64,000 nucleotides of DNA from Phytophthora quininea (GCA_011947345.1 JAAVTG010000019.1:1-64000); one strand, 5' to 3'. Shown: positions 13,229 to 24,084, counted from the stretch's first letter. Notes: generated by a model from the letters alone, not told the origin. Numbers and translations are program-made.

Positions 13229-13512
13229 ATGGCCGCCAGCGACTCGACCCGCAAAATGTGGCCCGTCAAATCCGAGCTCGAGTACGAGATCAAGCTCTTC
13301 GCCAACCAGATTGAGACAGCTCTGCACGTGCACAACACACGGAGGAAAGCCAATTCCACGCGCTGCTGCACAACCACCTGTGGGTCAATGATGCTCGCGA
13401 AAAAGGCGTCACCGTCCAGGGTCTCAAGGGTGTCGACTATTACGACAAAGTGGCCAAGGCCAACACGACCGAGTCCCGCGAGTACATCAACTTCGACAAC
13501 TTGGCCAGTTAA
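13229..13512 (+). CDS. small unrecognised protein
   Basis: A short gene of about 94 residues beginning MAASDSTRKMWPVKSE and ending YINFDNLAS. It is hydrophilic, with no signal peptide and no membrane segment. The frame changes near 13,342, apparently by one base. Before and after the change the composition and codon use look coding, and the C-terminal part (HALLHNHLWVNDAREKG) reads well to a TAA at 13,510-13,512. It lies head to head with the PUB-domain gene. I do not recognise the family. Confidence 0.5.
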
Positions 13513-13768
13513 GCTGGCTTGCTTGTTTGAAAGGCAACTATTCGTCACAAATTATGTTTATCCACACAAATTCCTGTAACATAAAATATATCTACCCTAA
13601 CCGGACCAATTTGCATTTTGGCTGGCCATCCATCGCCAGGCATTGCTACACTTCTGCCGGCACTTTTGCTGCGACTTGTAGGCCGTTCCAGCGCTTGAAC
13701 AGACCCCCACTAGTTCCGTCTTGATCTTCTCTATCGATCCGTCCAAGAAATACTCTGCGTCGTGCGCC

Positions 13769-16431
13769 ATGGTCTTCAAGAAGGGCGGCAACAAGAAGGT
13801 GCAAGCCCCCAAGCGACAGAAGCACGGCTTTATTCGCGCCAGCAGCTCCAACGGTGCCAACCCATTCGACGTCCGCAGCAACAATGCCAAACAAAAACAC
13901 GAGGTGATCGGACGTCGCGTCAAAGGCGCTGGCCGCAATGTGGCGGCCGCCAGAGCTGAAGCCGAACGCAAGCGGCACAAAACTCTTGGCAAAGAGTTTA
14001 AGGCCAGGAACAAGAGCAACGTCTTTAAGGATAAGCGACTCGGAGAGCAGGACCCCACTCTGTCTATGGAGGACAAGATGATGGCTCGTTTCCAGACGGA
14101 ACGCAAGCGCAAGCTGCGCAACTCGTCGGCCTTTGCACTACACGACTCTGAGTCCGAAGAAGAAGACGAGTCGTTGTTCTTGACGCACAAAGGTGCCAAG
14201 ATCACGGACGACGACTACGATAAACTGAATGCTGACGGACCGTTGGACGAGGAGGATGACTCTGAAGAAGGACGACGAGTTGATCGCGACATTGTGGACA
14301 AACTGCACTTCGGTGGTGGCAAAGATGATGCCGATGCCCCTGAAGAAGACGGGAAGAGGAAAACACATAAAGAAGTGATGCAGGAGGTGATGATGAAGGC
14401 CAAACTGTACAAGGCGGAGCGTCAAAAAACAAACGTCGCAGGAGGACGCGACGGACAAGTTGGATGAGGGCTTTGCGGATCTGAGAGGACTGCTAGAGTT
14501 CCGTCCCACGCGTGCAAACGGAAAGGAGCTGCTGCCGAAGGAGCCGATGGACGACTTTGACAAGCTGACGCGTGAGTTCGCGTTTGAGGCCAAGGCGAAG
14601 GCTACCGAACGTCGTATGTCGCCCGAAGAGGCTGCTGCCAAGGAGCGTGATCGTCTCGCCGAGCTTGAGAAGAAGCGTGTGGCTCGCATGAACGGCGCTG
14701 ACGATGATGACAGCGACAGTGAGGTCGATGGCAAGCGTAAGGGCAAAAAGGGAAAGAAGAAAGCCAAGAAGGAGAAGAAGCCGCAGCTGATTGTGATGCC
14801 GCCTACAGACGACGACCTGATGGACGGCTACGAGGTTGATAAGCGTTTCGCAGGTGACGAAGAGGAGAATGAGGACGACGATGCTGACGCTGAAGAGGAT
14901 AACGAGGAGGAGGAAGGTGATGATGAGGAGGAGGAAGACTCTGAAGATGACTCCGAAGACGACTCGGATATTGAAGACGATGAGTCTAAGAAAGAAGCGA
15001 AAAAGATGAAGAGGAAGACGAAGAAGAGGAGGAAAGCGACGACGAAGAGACGGAGAAACAAAAGAGAATCGAGGATGCCGAGAAGGCTGCCGCTGAGCTT
15101 CCGTTTGTGTTCGAGTGCCCCGAGTCGCCAGAAGAACTTGGTGCGCTTTTCAAGGAGCACGCGCGCAACTCCCCGGAGAAACGCGGTCTTATCGTCGAGC
15201 GTATCGTGACGTACTACAACCCGCGTCTTAGCGTGGAGAACCAGCAGAAAATGAAGCGCTTCTTCGCGGTGATGGTGCGCCAGTTCCTGATCTTCGCTGG
15301 TCGCTACGCCGCACACAAGCAAGACCTGGATAGTCTGGCCAAATCCATGTATACTCTGGCCCAGCAAATGGGCGACACTGCCGGTATTATTGTGCGTGAA
15401 CTCCTTGCGCAGCTTTACAAGCGACTGCACAAGAGAGCTGCTACATCCGCTTGGCCCACGCTTCCTGAGCTGCTGCTGTTCAAGGCGCTGACGTCGATTT
15501 TCCCGACGTCGGACTTGCGCCATAATGTGGTCTCCCCATGGAGACGCTGCTCGGAGAGAGTTTGTCACGAGGAACCGTAACCACCTCGCAAGAAGCTACT
15601 CAGGCTCTGTTTGCCATTTCCCTGTCGCTGGATATGACGCGTTCTAAGCAGCGGTTCATGCCTGAAGTGATCAACTGCTTCACACGCATCCTCCGCGCGT
15701 TCGTGTCGTCAAGTTCCGCTGGCAAGAAGGATGACGAAGACGTCAAGACCCACTGGCTGCGTGGTGGACTTCTTGAATGGATCGCCACTCACCCCAAGAA
15801 GAAGAAACTCCCTGAACTGCCACGGTTGGCTCTTGCAGGTAGCTCTTCTTGTAGTGCACCTGAAGCGCTGAGCTCGCTGTTGACTCTGTTGGATGTTTCA
15901 TCCGAGCAGTACGCGGCACTGCCGTCCTTCGACGAGCTGTTCTACCCGCTCTACCTGCTTCTTCATGCGTTATCTAGCTCCAACATTGCTGAAGTCAACG
16001 CCGTCATCTCGAAGCTGCACAGTCGTCTAGAGTCCTGCTGGAGTGCTCGTCACCCGCTTCGTCTCCAAGCGTTTGCACCGACGACGTTGCCGACGTTTGC
16101 GCCGCAGTTCGATGAGAACTACACTGTCCGCAAGGACAAGACTGCGCCGAAGGACACTGCTCAGCTCAAACAACTCAAACGCCAAGTCAAGAGAGCTCGC
16201 AAGGGCGCCGCTCGTGAGCTGCGTCGGGACGCCGAATTCATCCACCGCGAGAAGCAGAAGGAGGAGGAATCTCGCCTGGCCGCCAAGGAAGAGAAGCAGA
16301 AGGAGATCCGCGCCTGGTTGGAGGAACAGAACGCCACATTCAACCAGCAAGTGCGTAAGGGCGGCAACATGCTCAAGGGTGGCGGCTCCGCTCGTGGTCC
16401 TGCGCCTCGTGCTCGTCAACCTCGAAAGTAG
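13769..16431 (+). CDS. NOP14: NOP14-like nucleolar protein of the small ribosomal subunit processome
   Basis: NOP14 is needed for 18S rRNA maturation and 40S assembly in the nucleolus. The reading totals about 887 residues, close to the family's usual length. The N-terminus has the family signature (NPFDVRSNNAKQKHEVIGRR, then NKSNVFKDKRLGEQD and MSMEDKMM-like residues). A long aspartate/glutamate tract (about 14,850-15,050) is typical of nucleolar proteins. A conserved helical domain follows (FECPESPEELGALF), and the tail is lysine/arginine-rich, including ARKGAARELRRDAEF. The start at 13,769 was chosen because the homologous N-terminus begins there. Three single-base breaks, near 14,427 (A run, one too many), 15,003 (A run, one too few) and 15,536 (C run, one too few), split the frame. 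All lie in homopolymers, so they are probably sequence errors. Confidence 0.9.
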
Positions 16432-16534
16432 GAACTTTGTCGAGATAACCTGCATGATAACTCCTACTTTTTCCAATAGACAACAAAACGCTGCTCCGTA
16501 GACAACCGATGTCTCTTAAAAGTCTCTAAAAACT

Positions 16535-16906
16535 TTACTCGCGGTCCTTCTTGGGCACGTTCTTCTTGGTGAACTGGCGAGTGGGCGGCATGGGCAGCAC
16601 GTTGGCGAGTCCCAGCAGGTGGGCGACGCGGTCGGACGGTTGGGCGCCCACCGACATCCAGTAGCGGACGCGTTGGCTGTTGACGCGCAGTTCCTTGACG
16701 CCGTCGCTGGCAGCGATGGGGTTAAATGTGCCGAGCTGGAAGAGCATCGAGTTAAATGTCAGAACTCAGAGAGGTTAATTAAGCGAATCTTGAGGCGTAC
16801 GATCTCCAGGTGCTTGCCGTCGCGAGGAGCGCGCGTCCGCAGCCACGATGCGGTAGAAGGGCAGGTCCTTGCGACCCCAGCGGGCCAGGCGCAGTCTCAC
16901 CACCAT
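16535..16906 (-). CDS. organellar small-subunit ribosomal protein S16
   Basis: This is a bS16-family protein, probably mitochondrial, a component of the small ribosomal subunit. Exon 1 begins at 16,906 with MVVRLRLARWGRKDLPFYRI, the classic S16 N-terminus. Exon 2 begins LGTFNPIAASDGVKELRVN and contains YWMSVGAQPSD. A 64-bp GT-AG intron lies at 16,737-16,800 and the splice restores the expected contact between the two halves. One base seems to be missing near 16,822 in exon 1, where the conserved DGK segment changes frame. The C-terminus is lysine-rich. It is convergent with NOP14, with about 100 bp between the two stops. Confidence 0.88.
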
Positions 16907-17197
16907 GTCGGTCCGAGTCGAGCGCTTGCAGTCTGCGCCACAGGATGAAGCACCTTAATATTATCCAATCAGAAAACACCACAAAACTCAGTACCACTAC
17001 AATAGTCAAAAGTCATGGACCAAAGGCATCTTGTTGACTCGCAATGCTGCAGGTGGCGAGGAGCGCGAAAGAATACCCGGCTGGCTGTCAATGGCAGTGA
17101 CTGCGGTGGATTTTCGGGCCGTAAGTCGCCGCGATTACCAGGATCGTATGGACCTTATCGGCTCTCTGCAGCATTAGCAGTCTCCTGCTGGCAGTTG

Positions 17198-17773
17198 TCA
17201 GTTGGTCTTGACCTCCGCCTCCTTCTCGATGAACGCCTTGATCTTCTCCAGCAGGTCGTTCTTGACACCTTCGGGCACGGAAGCTATACAACAAGGGAAT
17301 AAGAATCCCTCTCTACGGTTTAACACTTTGCTGTCCCGCACTACCTCTTCCTTTGGGGGTGATCTCCTCGATCAAGTCCTCAACCGTCACTTGGTCGATC
17401 CCTTTGCTGCGGATCACCTCTACAACACATACACCTTGTCAATTGCTGCGCCTAATTGCAGTTCAAGTCCGTCGTGACTCGACCTTTGCAGTGCAACTTC
17501 ATCTCATCGCGCCAGCCGCACTCCACGAGCTTGAGGCGCAGCAGTTCCTTGAGTCGCTCCTTCTCGCCGCTCTGCACCAGCCTCTCGCTGATACGCGCTT
17601 TGACCTGTTCGTCCTGCCGCGCCCGGTCCGCAAAGGACCTACATCATGTGCAACACACATGGGGACGACGGCAACAGCACGACAAGAAGCTCATGAGAAG
17701 GTATACGACAACGACAACGACCGCGCAACGCCAAACGCCAAACGCGACGGAGCAACAGCACGCACTCGTCCAT
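17198..17773 (-). CDS. ENY2: ENY2/SUS1, subunit of SAGA deubiquitinase module and TREX-2
   Basis: ENY2/Sus1 is a small helical protein that links histone H2B deubiquitination to mRNA export at nuclear pores. I assemble four exons from clear GT-AG sites: 17,766-17,773 (only 8 coding bases), 17,484-17,638, 17,345-17,419 and 17,198-17,283. The introns are 127, 64 and 61 bp. The total is 324 coding bases, or 107 residues, matching the family's roughly 100. Family blocks are present: [15 protein letters not shown], the HCKEVIRSKG splice junction, [13 protein letters not shown] and [13 protein letters not shown]. All exon phases agree with no frame break. The gene is divergent from the FHA gene, with 211 bp between start codons. 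Confidence 0.9.
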
Positions 17774-17984
17774 TTTGGAGCTCTTCAGATGGGTCTGAAA
17801 GGAAAAGTACCCATAAATTTTGGGTCAAGTCGGAACTGACTGGCCGTTTGTATGCGATGAGGCTAGGGGGACTGGCTTTCTTGACGTCACATCGCGACAA
17901 GACTCGCTTTCATCCGATTGAAGAGAGGAGCAGGTTTTAGAGCAGAGCAGACGCCCCCAGGGCCCATTTCGTGAGAGAGCAAGT
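17774..17984. promoter_or_regulatory. shared divergent promoter region between ENY2 and the FHA gene
   Basis: Only 211 bp separate the start codons of the two divergent genes, so both core promoters must lie here unless undetected upstream exons exist. I did not find a perfect oomycete initiator element. Confidence 0.5.
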
Positions 17985-19155
17985 ATGGAGCAGGCCCTGC
18001 AGCTGCCGCGTCTGCACCTCGACACGTTCGTGGCGCAGCCCAAGTTCCTGGCGCCCATCCAGCCGCCCACGGTGCCCTTCCCGCCGCCGACGTGGTGTCT
18101 GCAGAAGCCCCCGCGCGCCATCTCGCTGCTGGACGTCTATAAGGACCACGTGCTCATCGCTACGGTAAGAGAAATACTAATTGTTATATTGCATTTTTTT
18201 TTTTTGAGAGAGGTCTCTAAAGGTTTCTTTATCTGTGGCTAACTGAAGTGTCCGATGCCTGCGCAGCACACGGTGGACCAGAAGAACTTTTACTTGATCG
18301 GGAGGAACGCGGCCGTGTGTGATATTGTGCTCAGTCACTGCTCCATCTCGAGACTGCATGCCACGTTAATTCACCACGAGAAAGGGGCTGCGTATTTAGT
18401 GGACTTGGGATCAGCGCACGGTACCTTTGTGGACGGCATCAGACTCACAGCGCTGCAACCGACGCTCGTACTGCATGGCTCAGTGCTGAAATTTGGAGGT
18501 TCCTCACGGTCCTACACGTTTAAGGTGTGTGGACTTGTTGTGGCAGTGATTGTATTGAGTTTTTTTCTGACTGTATTATTATTATTTTCTGCAGACATTC
18601 GAGTCGAGAGAGCAGATTGCGGAGATTATCCATACACGCGTGGGACTGCCGCCCGACGAGCTCGAATTGCAGGAAAATACCATGCTGAATTCGCAGATCA
18701 CACACAGGTTAGAGCTGTCCCCGACGCGACGCAGCATGCCGCCAATGTTTCCCATGGCTCCGGTTTGTCAAGTGCCAGAGCAGCAGCCGCAAACGTCCGA
18801 CCAAGATTCGCTGATGTTAGTAGGAACAGAGTTTGACCGACGAGGTAGCGCAGAAGGAGTTCAATTGCTGGGACTTTCAGGCATTGGACCCGTTCGAAAG
18901 CGGTCTCGTGGCCAGTCTGGCAATTCTCAGGCATCTTCGGATCAGAGCGGCAGCACCGCCGATTTGAGTGTCTATCTGGACGACCCGGCGGACGAGCAAC
19001 AGGGAGAACCGAAACGAGTTCATTTCTGTGGCCACCCGCCCGAGATTATCCCCGACTCTATGGATGAAGGAGGCGACGACCCCATTGGAGTCGAGTGCGA
19101 AGCCGTTCAGGTTCGTGAGGAGCTCAGACGCACAGAACTGGCCAACACGGATTGA
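17985..19155 (+). CDS. FHA-domain protein resembling nuclear inhibitor of protein phosphatase 1 (NIPP1)
   Basis: NIPP1 proteins bind PP1 and phosphorylated splicing or chromatin partners in the nucleus. Three exons, 17,985-18,164, 18,267-18,524 and 18,595-19,155, join at GT-AG sites in phase 0 and give 332 residues. Exon 2 encodes nearly all of the FHA domain: YLIGRNAAVCDIVLSHCSIS, then RLHATLIHHE and LGSAHGTFVDG. That is the expected GR, SxxH and NG-like order. Exon 3 contains KRVHFCG (near 19,010), which fits the PP1-docking RVxF motif found in NIPP1. The remainder is serine- and glutamine-rich and probably disordered. NIPP1 identity rests on the FHA plus RVxF combination; another FHA protein is possible. 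Confidence 0.8.
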
Positions 19156-19726
19156 AGGGCGGAACGTTTCCTTCAATAGAGACAACGAACAGGTCCAGCG
19201 TCGTAACAGAAGCGAGATCGCAGGACACTTCAAGGGGAGGAACTCTGCAGTTGATGGCAGAGATATTGCTTCACAGTTCAGGCCGCTGGCAAAGCAGCAA
19301 GTGCAATCGCTGCTGGGAAAAGCCAGGTTCACCGGTTGCAGGTGAAATAGTTCTTTCAGAACAGGCCAGGTCACGAACGTGAGCCACATGAAGACGACAG
19401 CAGCCGCCGTGTGGCGTAGTTAGATCAGTGGTTGTAGAGCCAACTCAGCCAGCTCGAAATGCTTAGCTTGGAAGTGCTCGAAGCGAGAATGAGCCTTCAC
19501 TAGGAGAGCGCGGCAATACCTAAGGGAACACGAGATGTACGGCACCGCCGTACAAGTTTTGTGAACGTTCTCTGCTTGTATCAAACTTGAGCGAAGCTCT
19601 CAATTGTGTGATCGTAGCCAAGCCGTAGCTTGTTGATGCTTTGTGGAAGAAGTTGAGACCTCGATCGACGATGCTGAAGTTTACTCTTGAAGATTGATTG
19701 TGCCGGCGTGTTTACCTTGATGAGAG
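19156..19726. other. intergenic region upstream of actin
   Basis: I see no supported gene. The region contains the 3' flank of the FHA gene and the distal actin promoter. Confidence 0.4.
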
Positions 19727-19739
19727 ATTACTCCATTTT
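19727..19739 (+). promoter_or_regulatory. oomycete initiator-like core promoter of actin
   Basis: The sequence ATTACTCCATTTT, about 64-76 bp before the actin start codon, resembles the oomycete initiator plus flanking element (a TCAYT-like core followed by CAWTTT). Position and composition fit a transcription start. Confidence 0.5.
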
Positions 19740-19802
19740 GGTACTTTGGTCGCTGAAGTAGATCTCACTTTTGCTTTTCCACTGCCACTGCAACAACTAA
19801 AG

Positions 19803-20932
19803 ATGGTCGAAGAAGATGTCCAGCCTCTGGTCGTGGACAACGGCTCGGGCATGTGCAAGGCCGGCTTTGCTGGAGACGATGCGCCTCGAGCTGTCTTCCC
19901 GTCGATCGTTGGTCGTCCCAAACATCTCGGCATCATGGTGGGCATGGACCAGAAGGACGCGTACATCGGTGACGAAGCTCAGTCCAAGCGTGGAGTGTTG
20001 ACACTCAAGTACCCGATCGAGCATGGTATCGTCACCAACTGGGACGACATGGAGAAGATCTGGCACCACACGTTCTACAACGAGCTGCGTGTCGCTCCGG
20101 AAGAGCACCCAGTGCTGTTGACTGAGGCTCCGCTGAATCCCAAGGCCAACCGCGAGCGTATGACCCAGATCATGTTCGAGACGTTCAACGTGCCGGCGAT
20201 GTACGTCAATATCCAGGCGGTGCTGTCCCTGTACGCTTCAGGACGTACGACCGGCTGTGTGCTCGACTCGGGAGACGGAGTGACCCATACCGTGCCGATT
20301 TTTGAAGGCTACGCGATGCCGCACTCCATCACGCGACTGGATTTGGCTGGTCGTGATCTGACCGACTACATGGTGAAAATCCTGACGGAGCGCGGGTACT
20401 CGTTCACCACCACCGCCGAGCGAGAAATCGTGCGTGACATCAAGGAGAAACTAACGTACATTGCGCTGGACTTTGACCAAGAGATGAAGACGGCTTCGGA
20501 GTCCTCAAGTCTTGAGAAGAGCTACGAGCTGCCTGACGGCAATGTGATCGTCTTGGGCAACGAGCGCTTTCGTACGCCGGAAGTGTTATTTGAACCCGGC
20601 CTGACGGGGAAAGAAGCACCGGGTGTACACGAATGCACCTTCCAGACCATCATGAAGTGTGACGTCGATGTCCGCAAAGACTTGTACGGCAACGTTGTGC
20701 TATCAGGGGAACGACCATGTACCCGGGCATCGCTGAGCGATTGACAAAGGAGCTAACCGCGCTGGCTCCGTCTACCATGAAAGTCAAGGTGATTGCACCA
20801 CCCGAACGCAAGTACTCGGTTTGGATCGGAGGCTCCATCTTGTCGTCGCTGTCGACGTTCCAGCAGATGTGGATCTCCAAGGCCGAGTACGATGAATCCG
20901 GGCCGTCGATCGTGCACCGCAAATGCTTCTAA
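19803..20932 (+). CDS. actin
   Basis: A cytoskeletal ATPase that forms microfilaments. The intronless reading is 376 residues, the standard actin length. Nucleotide-binding and family blocks are present: [54 protein letters not shown], and at the end [19 protein letters not shown] and the C-terminal RKCF. The start at 19,803 gives the usual acidic N-terminus. A frame break near 20,708 sits in a run of G, where one G appears to be missing from the conserved LSGG segment. Actin function makes a true frameshift unlikely unless this is a spare paralogue. Some residues differ from the usual consensus (IMVGMDQ), so a divergent paralogue is possible. Confidence 0.95.
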
Positions 20933-21562
20933 GCTGTCGGTTACAGAAGAAGAAGAAACAACTCTGCTATTACGTGTGACGCGCCTTGAGGCTTCAGTGC
21001 TTCGGCTCGCACAGCTGTGATAGCATCTCTCGTTTGCTTAAAAGAGTTTGAACAAGAAGGTCCTTTGTGATGGACGCAACAGGCTTGACGTGCGCGGTGG
21101 CGGACACTGCATCTGTTTCTCCCGGCACTTATGCAGTTGCGAATGGTATTATCTGGGTCACACGTTGCTTTCCGTAAACTCAAACGATTTCTTCCTTTTC
21201 TCTATCATCGCCTCCGAAAACTTGCTAGTACGGTTCATCACTCGAACCAAAACCCTCGATACTATCGGCGAATTACGCAAGTTGCGAAACATCGGGATCA
21301 CCAGGTCGACTTCTCCGGCAGAGCGTGGCAAGATCCCTACGGCTCGCCGTGCTAGCAAAACTCACAACGTTTTCTCGTCGAGTCCACAGTCCAATTACAG
21401 AAAGCCACAAAGCTGAGCCTCCCGATCCCCACTGCGAATACCATTCTTGAAAACGATCAAGGTTTACTAGGATCAAATTCCATGTTAAGATAGGCTCCAC
21501 CGTAGACATAGCCGGCTTTGTTGGCGCGTGAAATACGATGGACAACAGACCGGCATTGATAA

Positions 21563-22117
21563 ATGTGTGCGATGTCTCATCAATGCGACCACCGAGGCTG
21601 TCTGTGTAGGCCTATCTCGCTGATGAGCGGCGATCTACGCAAGAGATCGTATTCGGAGCTTGCAGATGCAAACTCTCTTCAACGTTTCGGGCGTAACGTC
21701 ACTGGCCAATGTATTGTACAGCTACCCACCAAGAACGGGAATCGTAACTCCAGTTCGCGCACTGGTCTTCGTGTGGCTTTTAATGACCGAGAAGACATTG
21801 TTGTCGTGGATGAGAAGCAATTTTCTTTTCCCAACTACCACGCCAGCACGGTGATCATAAGCGAAGATTCGTCATACTTTGATGCCGTGTAGCACAGCCA
21901 GTGTGACCTGACCAGCAATTCATTCTCTGTCGAACTGAGCGTCACCCGTGATGGAGAATCAACGCCAGCAGCCCTGACCACCTCTTTGGTGACGCAGCAG
22001 ATCCTGCTCGGTGTTCGGCGAGCACTACTCGCAGCTGAGCTCAGAGCTGCGGAGCTTAAAACTTTGTCTGAAAGCCTTTGGTTGGCAGAACTCGATGGGG
22101 TCACTCGAATTTGACGA
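21563..22117 (+). pseudogene. unrecognised ORF fragments, duplicated in both arms
   Basis: One frame runs from an ATG at 21,563 to a stop at 21,892 (109 residues, including DREDIVVVDEKQF). The same frame is open again after the stop and encodes RRALLAAELRAAELKTLSES. The mirror copy is at 29,100-29,662. It looks like a decayed coding region, but I do not recognise it. The stretch before it (21,048-21,416) has further weak open frames without motifs. Confidence 0.35.
22101..22112 (+). promoter_or_regulatory. initiator-like element of RXLR-a
   Basis: TCACTCGAATTT lies 35-46 bp upstream of the RXLR-a start codon and resembles the oomycete initiator core plus flanking A/T element. The mirror copy lies upstream of the right-arm gene. 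Confidence 0.4.
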
Positions 22118-22146
22118 ACAACTCCAAGGTCACAGAAAACAAGGCC

Positions 22147-22464
22147 ATGCGTGTGACCTACGTCTTGACCGTCGTTGCGGTTGCTCTGGTCGCGACAGCT
22201 TTCGCTGACCAAGTGGGCCATCGATTCCTTCGTGTAGCTGTCGAGGACGATACTGAAGAGAGAGGCGGCCTCAGCTTGTTGACGACCAAGCTAGCGTCTA
22301 CCAAGAACGGCGTAAAGACCTACATCAAGTAAGTCAAAACCAACCTGAAACAAGTCAAGGCCGACGCCAAGCAGACATCGGAAGACTACAAGGCCTACGA
22401 CCAGAAGGATCTGCTGAGATACGAGGAGCTGGTTCATTACTACAAGTACGGTGAGCTGGTCTGA
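22147..22464 (+). pseudogene. RXLR-EER effector, type a, left arm, with internal stop
   Basis: RXLR proteins are secreted and enter plant cells, where many suppress immunity. The start at 22,147 gives a signal peptide of about 21 residues (MRVTYVLTVVAVALVATAFA), followed by RFLR at residues 29-32 and an acidic EER motif at about 40-42. A TAA at 22,330 ends the open frame after 61 codons. The same frame is then open to a TGA at 22,462-22,464 and encodes a lysine- and tyrosine-rich helical stretch, which suggests a nonsense mutation in a gene of about 105 codons. The same stop is in the mirror copy, so it predates the inverted duplication or was homogenised. The stop overlaps a GTAAGT, so a short intron cannot be fully excluded. 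Confidence 0.75.
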
Positions 22465-22679
22465 TCACGCCCGCCGTTCCAGCAGCAGAGAGAACAACAA
22501 CAACCAGTTTGGCGGCGACGAGCTGTCACGTGGGGCCCTTGAAGTGGACGCGATCACACTATTGCTGGTTCTTGAGCACCATCGGGTCTGTCGGCTTGAT
22601 GAAGGTATTTCCCTTCGCATTGGTGGACATCGCCTTGACTTCACCCACGCGAGAACCGATCCTCCAACTGATAATCTCC

Positions 22680-23145
22680 ATAGTTTTTCCCAGCATGACG
22701 ATTGAAGATATGAAGGGCGCTCTGGATGGATATCGTATAGCAATTGCCGTACTGATTTGCCTTCCGAAATTGCCGTATCAAGCAAGCAAGCAAAGACAGG
22801 CTGTGAAGCACCAGACGTGAAGCAGAAGACAACGGGCCGCGGCAGAAAGAAGCACGCCAAAGACGGCGGGACGAATCGACTACGCCTCTGAATTATCGTA
22901 GAGCTCACATCAATACCGGCTGGGACTGTGTCTTGAGGGGAAACGACGAAAATCCGATGGGCGAGGCAAAAGTTGACGATGTTGTAGACCGACTGAAGCA
23001 GCTTAACTTGCTGGATAAGAAGGTAGGAGCCGTAGAACACGAGACTACGTCGATAGTGCCATCGGTAGCATCGAGTACGCTGCCGTTTGACTGCTACTTC
23101 TCCCTCTCTTTTGTTTCGTTGCGGAACATAATTTTTAAAGAGTAG
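22680..23145 (+). pseudogene. unrecognised coding-like fragment, three copies in window
   Basis: Short stretches read like protein, for example EAKVDDVVDRLKQLNLLDKK (near 22,965) and a basic GRGRKKHAKD segment upstream, but they are in different frames. Other copies lie at 26,040-26,480 and 54,884-55,370, in reverse orientation. It may be the end of a decayed gene or transposon. No family is recognised. Confidence 0.3.
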
Positions 23146-23543
23146 AAATTTCCTCGTGGTCACATGATACCTCAATTGCGATGTGCGCCTGTTACACATG
23201 TATTTCGTTAGGTGCCGCATCAACATTGAAATATCGTAAACACACTACCTGTCGAGCGCTGTCCATGGCTCGAGAGCTTATCGATGCGAATCTTTCGTCG
23301 AGTCTTGGCCATTTCGATTCGTTAAGAAGCGCAGCGTCATCCACGACGGCCACCAGGTTACCGGTACAGGTGCTCAGCAATACATGAAAGTCTGAACTAC
23401 TTTCAGGTACACTCACTGATGCCTCTACCTATGACAGATCATGTTTGGTGTGCAGCTTGCAAACGGAATCTGCTGTCGATACCGTCCCATGAACACGATC
23501 AGATCACTTCATCCCGTCAACAGTGTCCGCAGTTTTAAGGCCA

Positions 23544-23597
23544 TTGAGAGTCGTTAGTCAACAGAGCTAAATTACACCAATGTACCTCACTGAAAAA
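23544..23597 (+). repeat. 54-bp module upstream of RXLR-b, also found inside the LINE
   Basis: This segment, ending in a run of five A, recurs in reverse complement at 25,58x-25,63x and 54,43x-54,48x, upstream of the related RXLR genes, and inside the LINE at 37,836-37,891. It lies about 90-145 bp before the RXLR-b start codon. Confidence 0.7.
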
Positions 23598-23632
23598 CGA
23601 GTGTCGGCAGTCGGCACTGGCACAGCAGAATG

Positions 23633-23650
23633 CCTCACTCTTCAATTCAC
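23633..23650 (+). promoter_or_regulatory. initiator-like core promoter of RXLR-b
   Basis: CCTCACTCTTCAATTCAC, 38-55 bp before the start codon, matches the oomycete initiator (TCAYTYY) followed by a CAWTTT-like element. The same string is conserved upstream of the RXLR genes at 25,491, 33,339, 36,944 and 54,340. Confidence 0.6.
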
Positions 23651-23687
23651 CAGCCACCACCACAAACCACTACTACATCTCGAGACC

Positions 23688-24084
23688 ATGCGCGCGTTCC
23701 GCCTGCTGATCATTGTCATGGTCGTGCTCTTCGCCACGGTCAACGCCAGCAATCCTGAGCAACGCTCGCTTCGAGTCGCTTACGACGACAACGAAGAGAG
23801 GGGCATCTCCAACTGGTTGAGCGCTTTGAAGGCCAAGCTCCAAGCGGCAAAGTTGAGCCTCAAAGGGAAGTACACAAACATCAAGGCGAAATTTAAAAAT
23901 CTCCATGGAGCGCGATACGCTCAAGGCCATCAAGAAGGGTGAAAGTGAAGACGCGTATCTCGCCAGAATGGGCGTTAAGCCTTTGGCCGTCAATGAGCAG
24001 GGCCGCAACATCTACAACTTCGAGGACCCATTCGTGCAGATGTACCGTAAGATGCACGCGATTGCCAACAAGAAGAAGGCGTAG
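23688..24084 (+). pseudogene. RXLR-EER effector, type b, left arm, frame-broken
   Basis: The start at 23,688 gives a signal peptide (MRAFRLLIIVMVVLFATVNA), then RSLR at residues 26-29 and NEER near 34-37. A lysine-rich helical region follows. The frame is lost in a run of A near 23,895, and the homologous C-terminus (ARMGVKPLAV, then FVQMYRKMHAIANKKKA) continues in another frame to a TAG at 24,082. The mirror copy has a different length for the same A run, so the break may be a sequence error. It belongs to the same family as the RXLR genes of the tandem units. Confidence 0.75.

Noticed and set aside
14850..15050. GAG/GAT-rich tract as a microsatellite
   Set aside because: It encodes the acidic region expected in NOP14 and is interrupted by varied codons.
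22465..23226. 253-codon minus-strand frame, also seen at 26,007-26,501 and around 54,9xx
   Set aside because: It is the complement of the coding-like fragment on the other strand, with biased composition and no motif, and it differs in length among copies.
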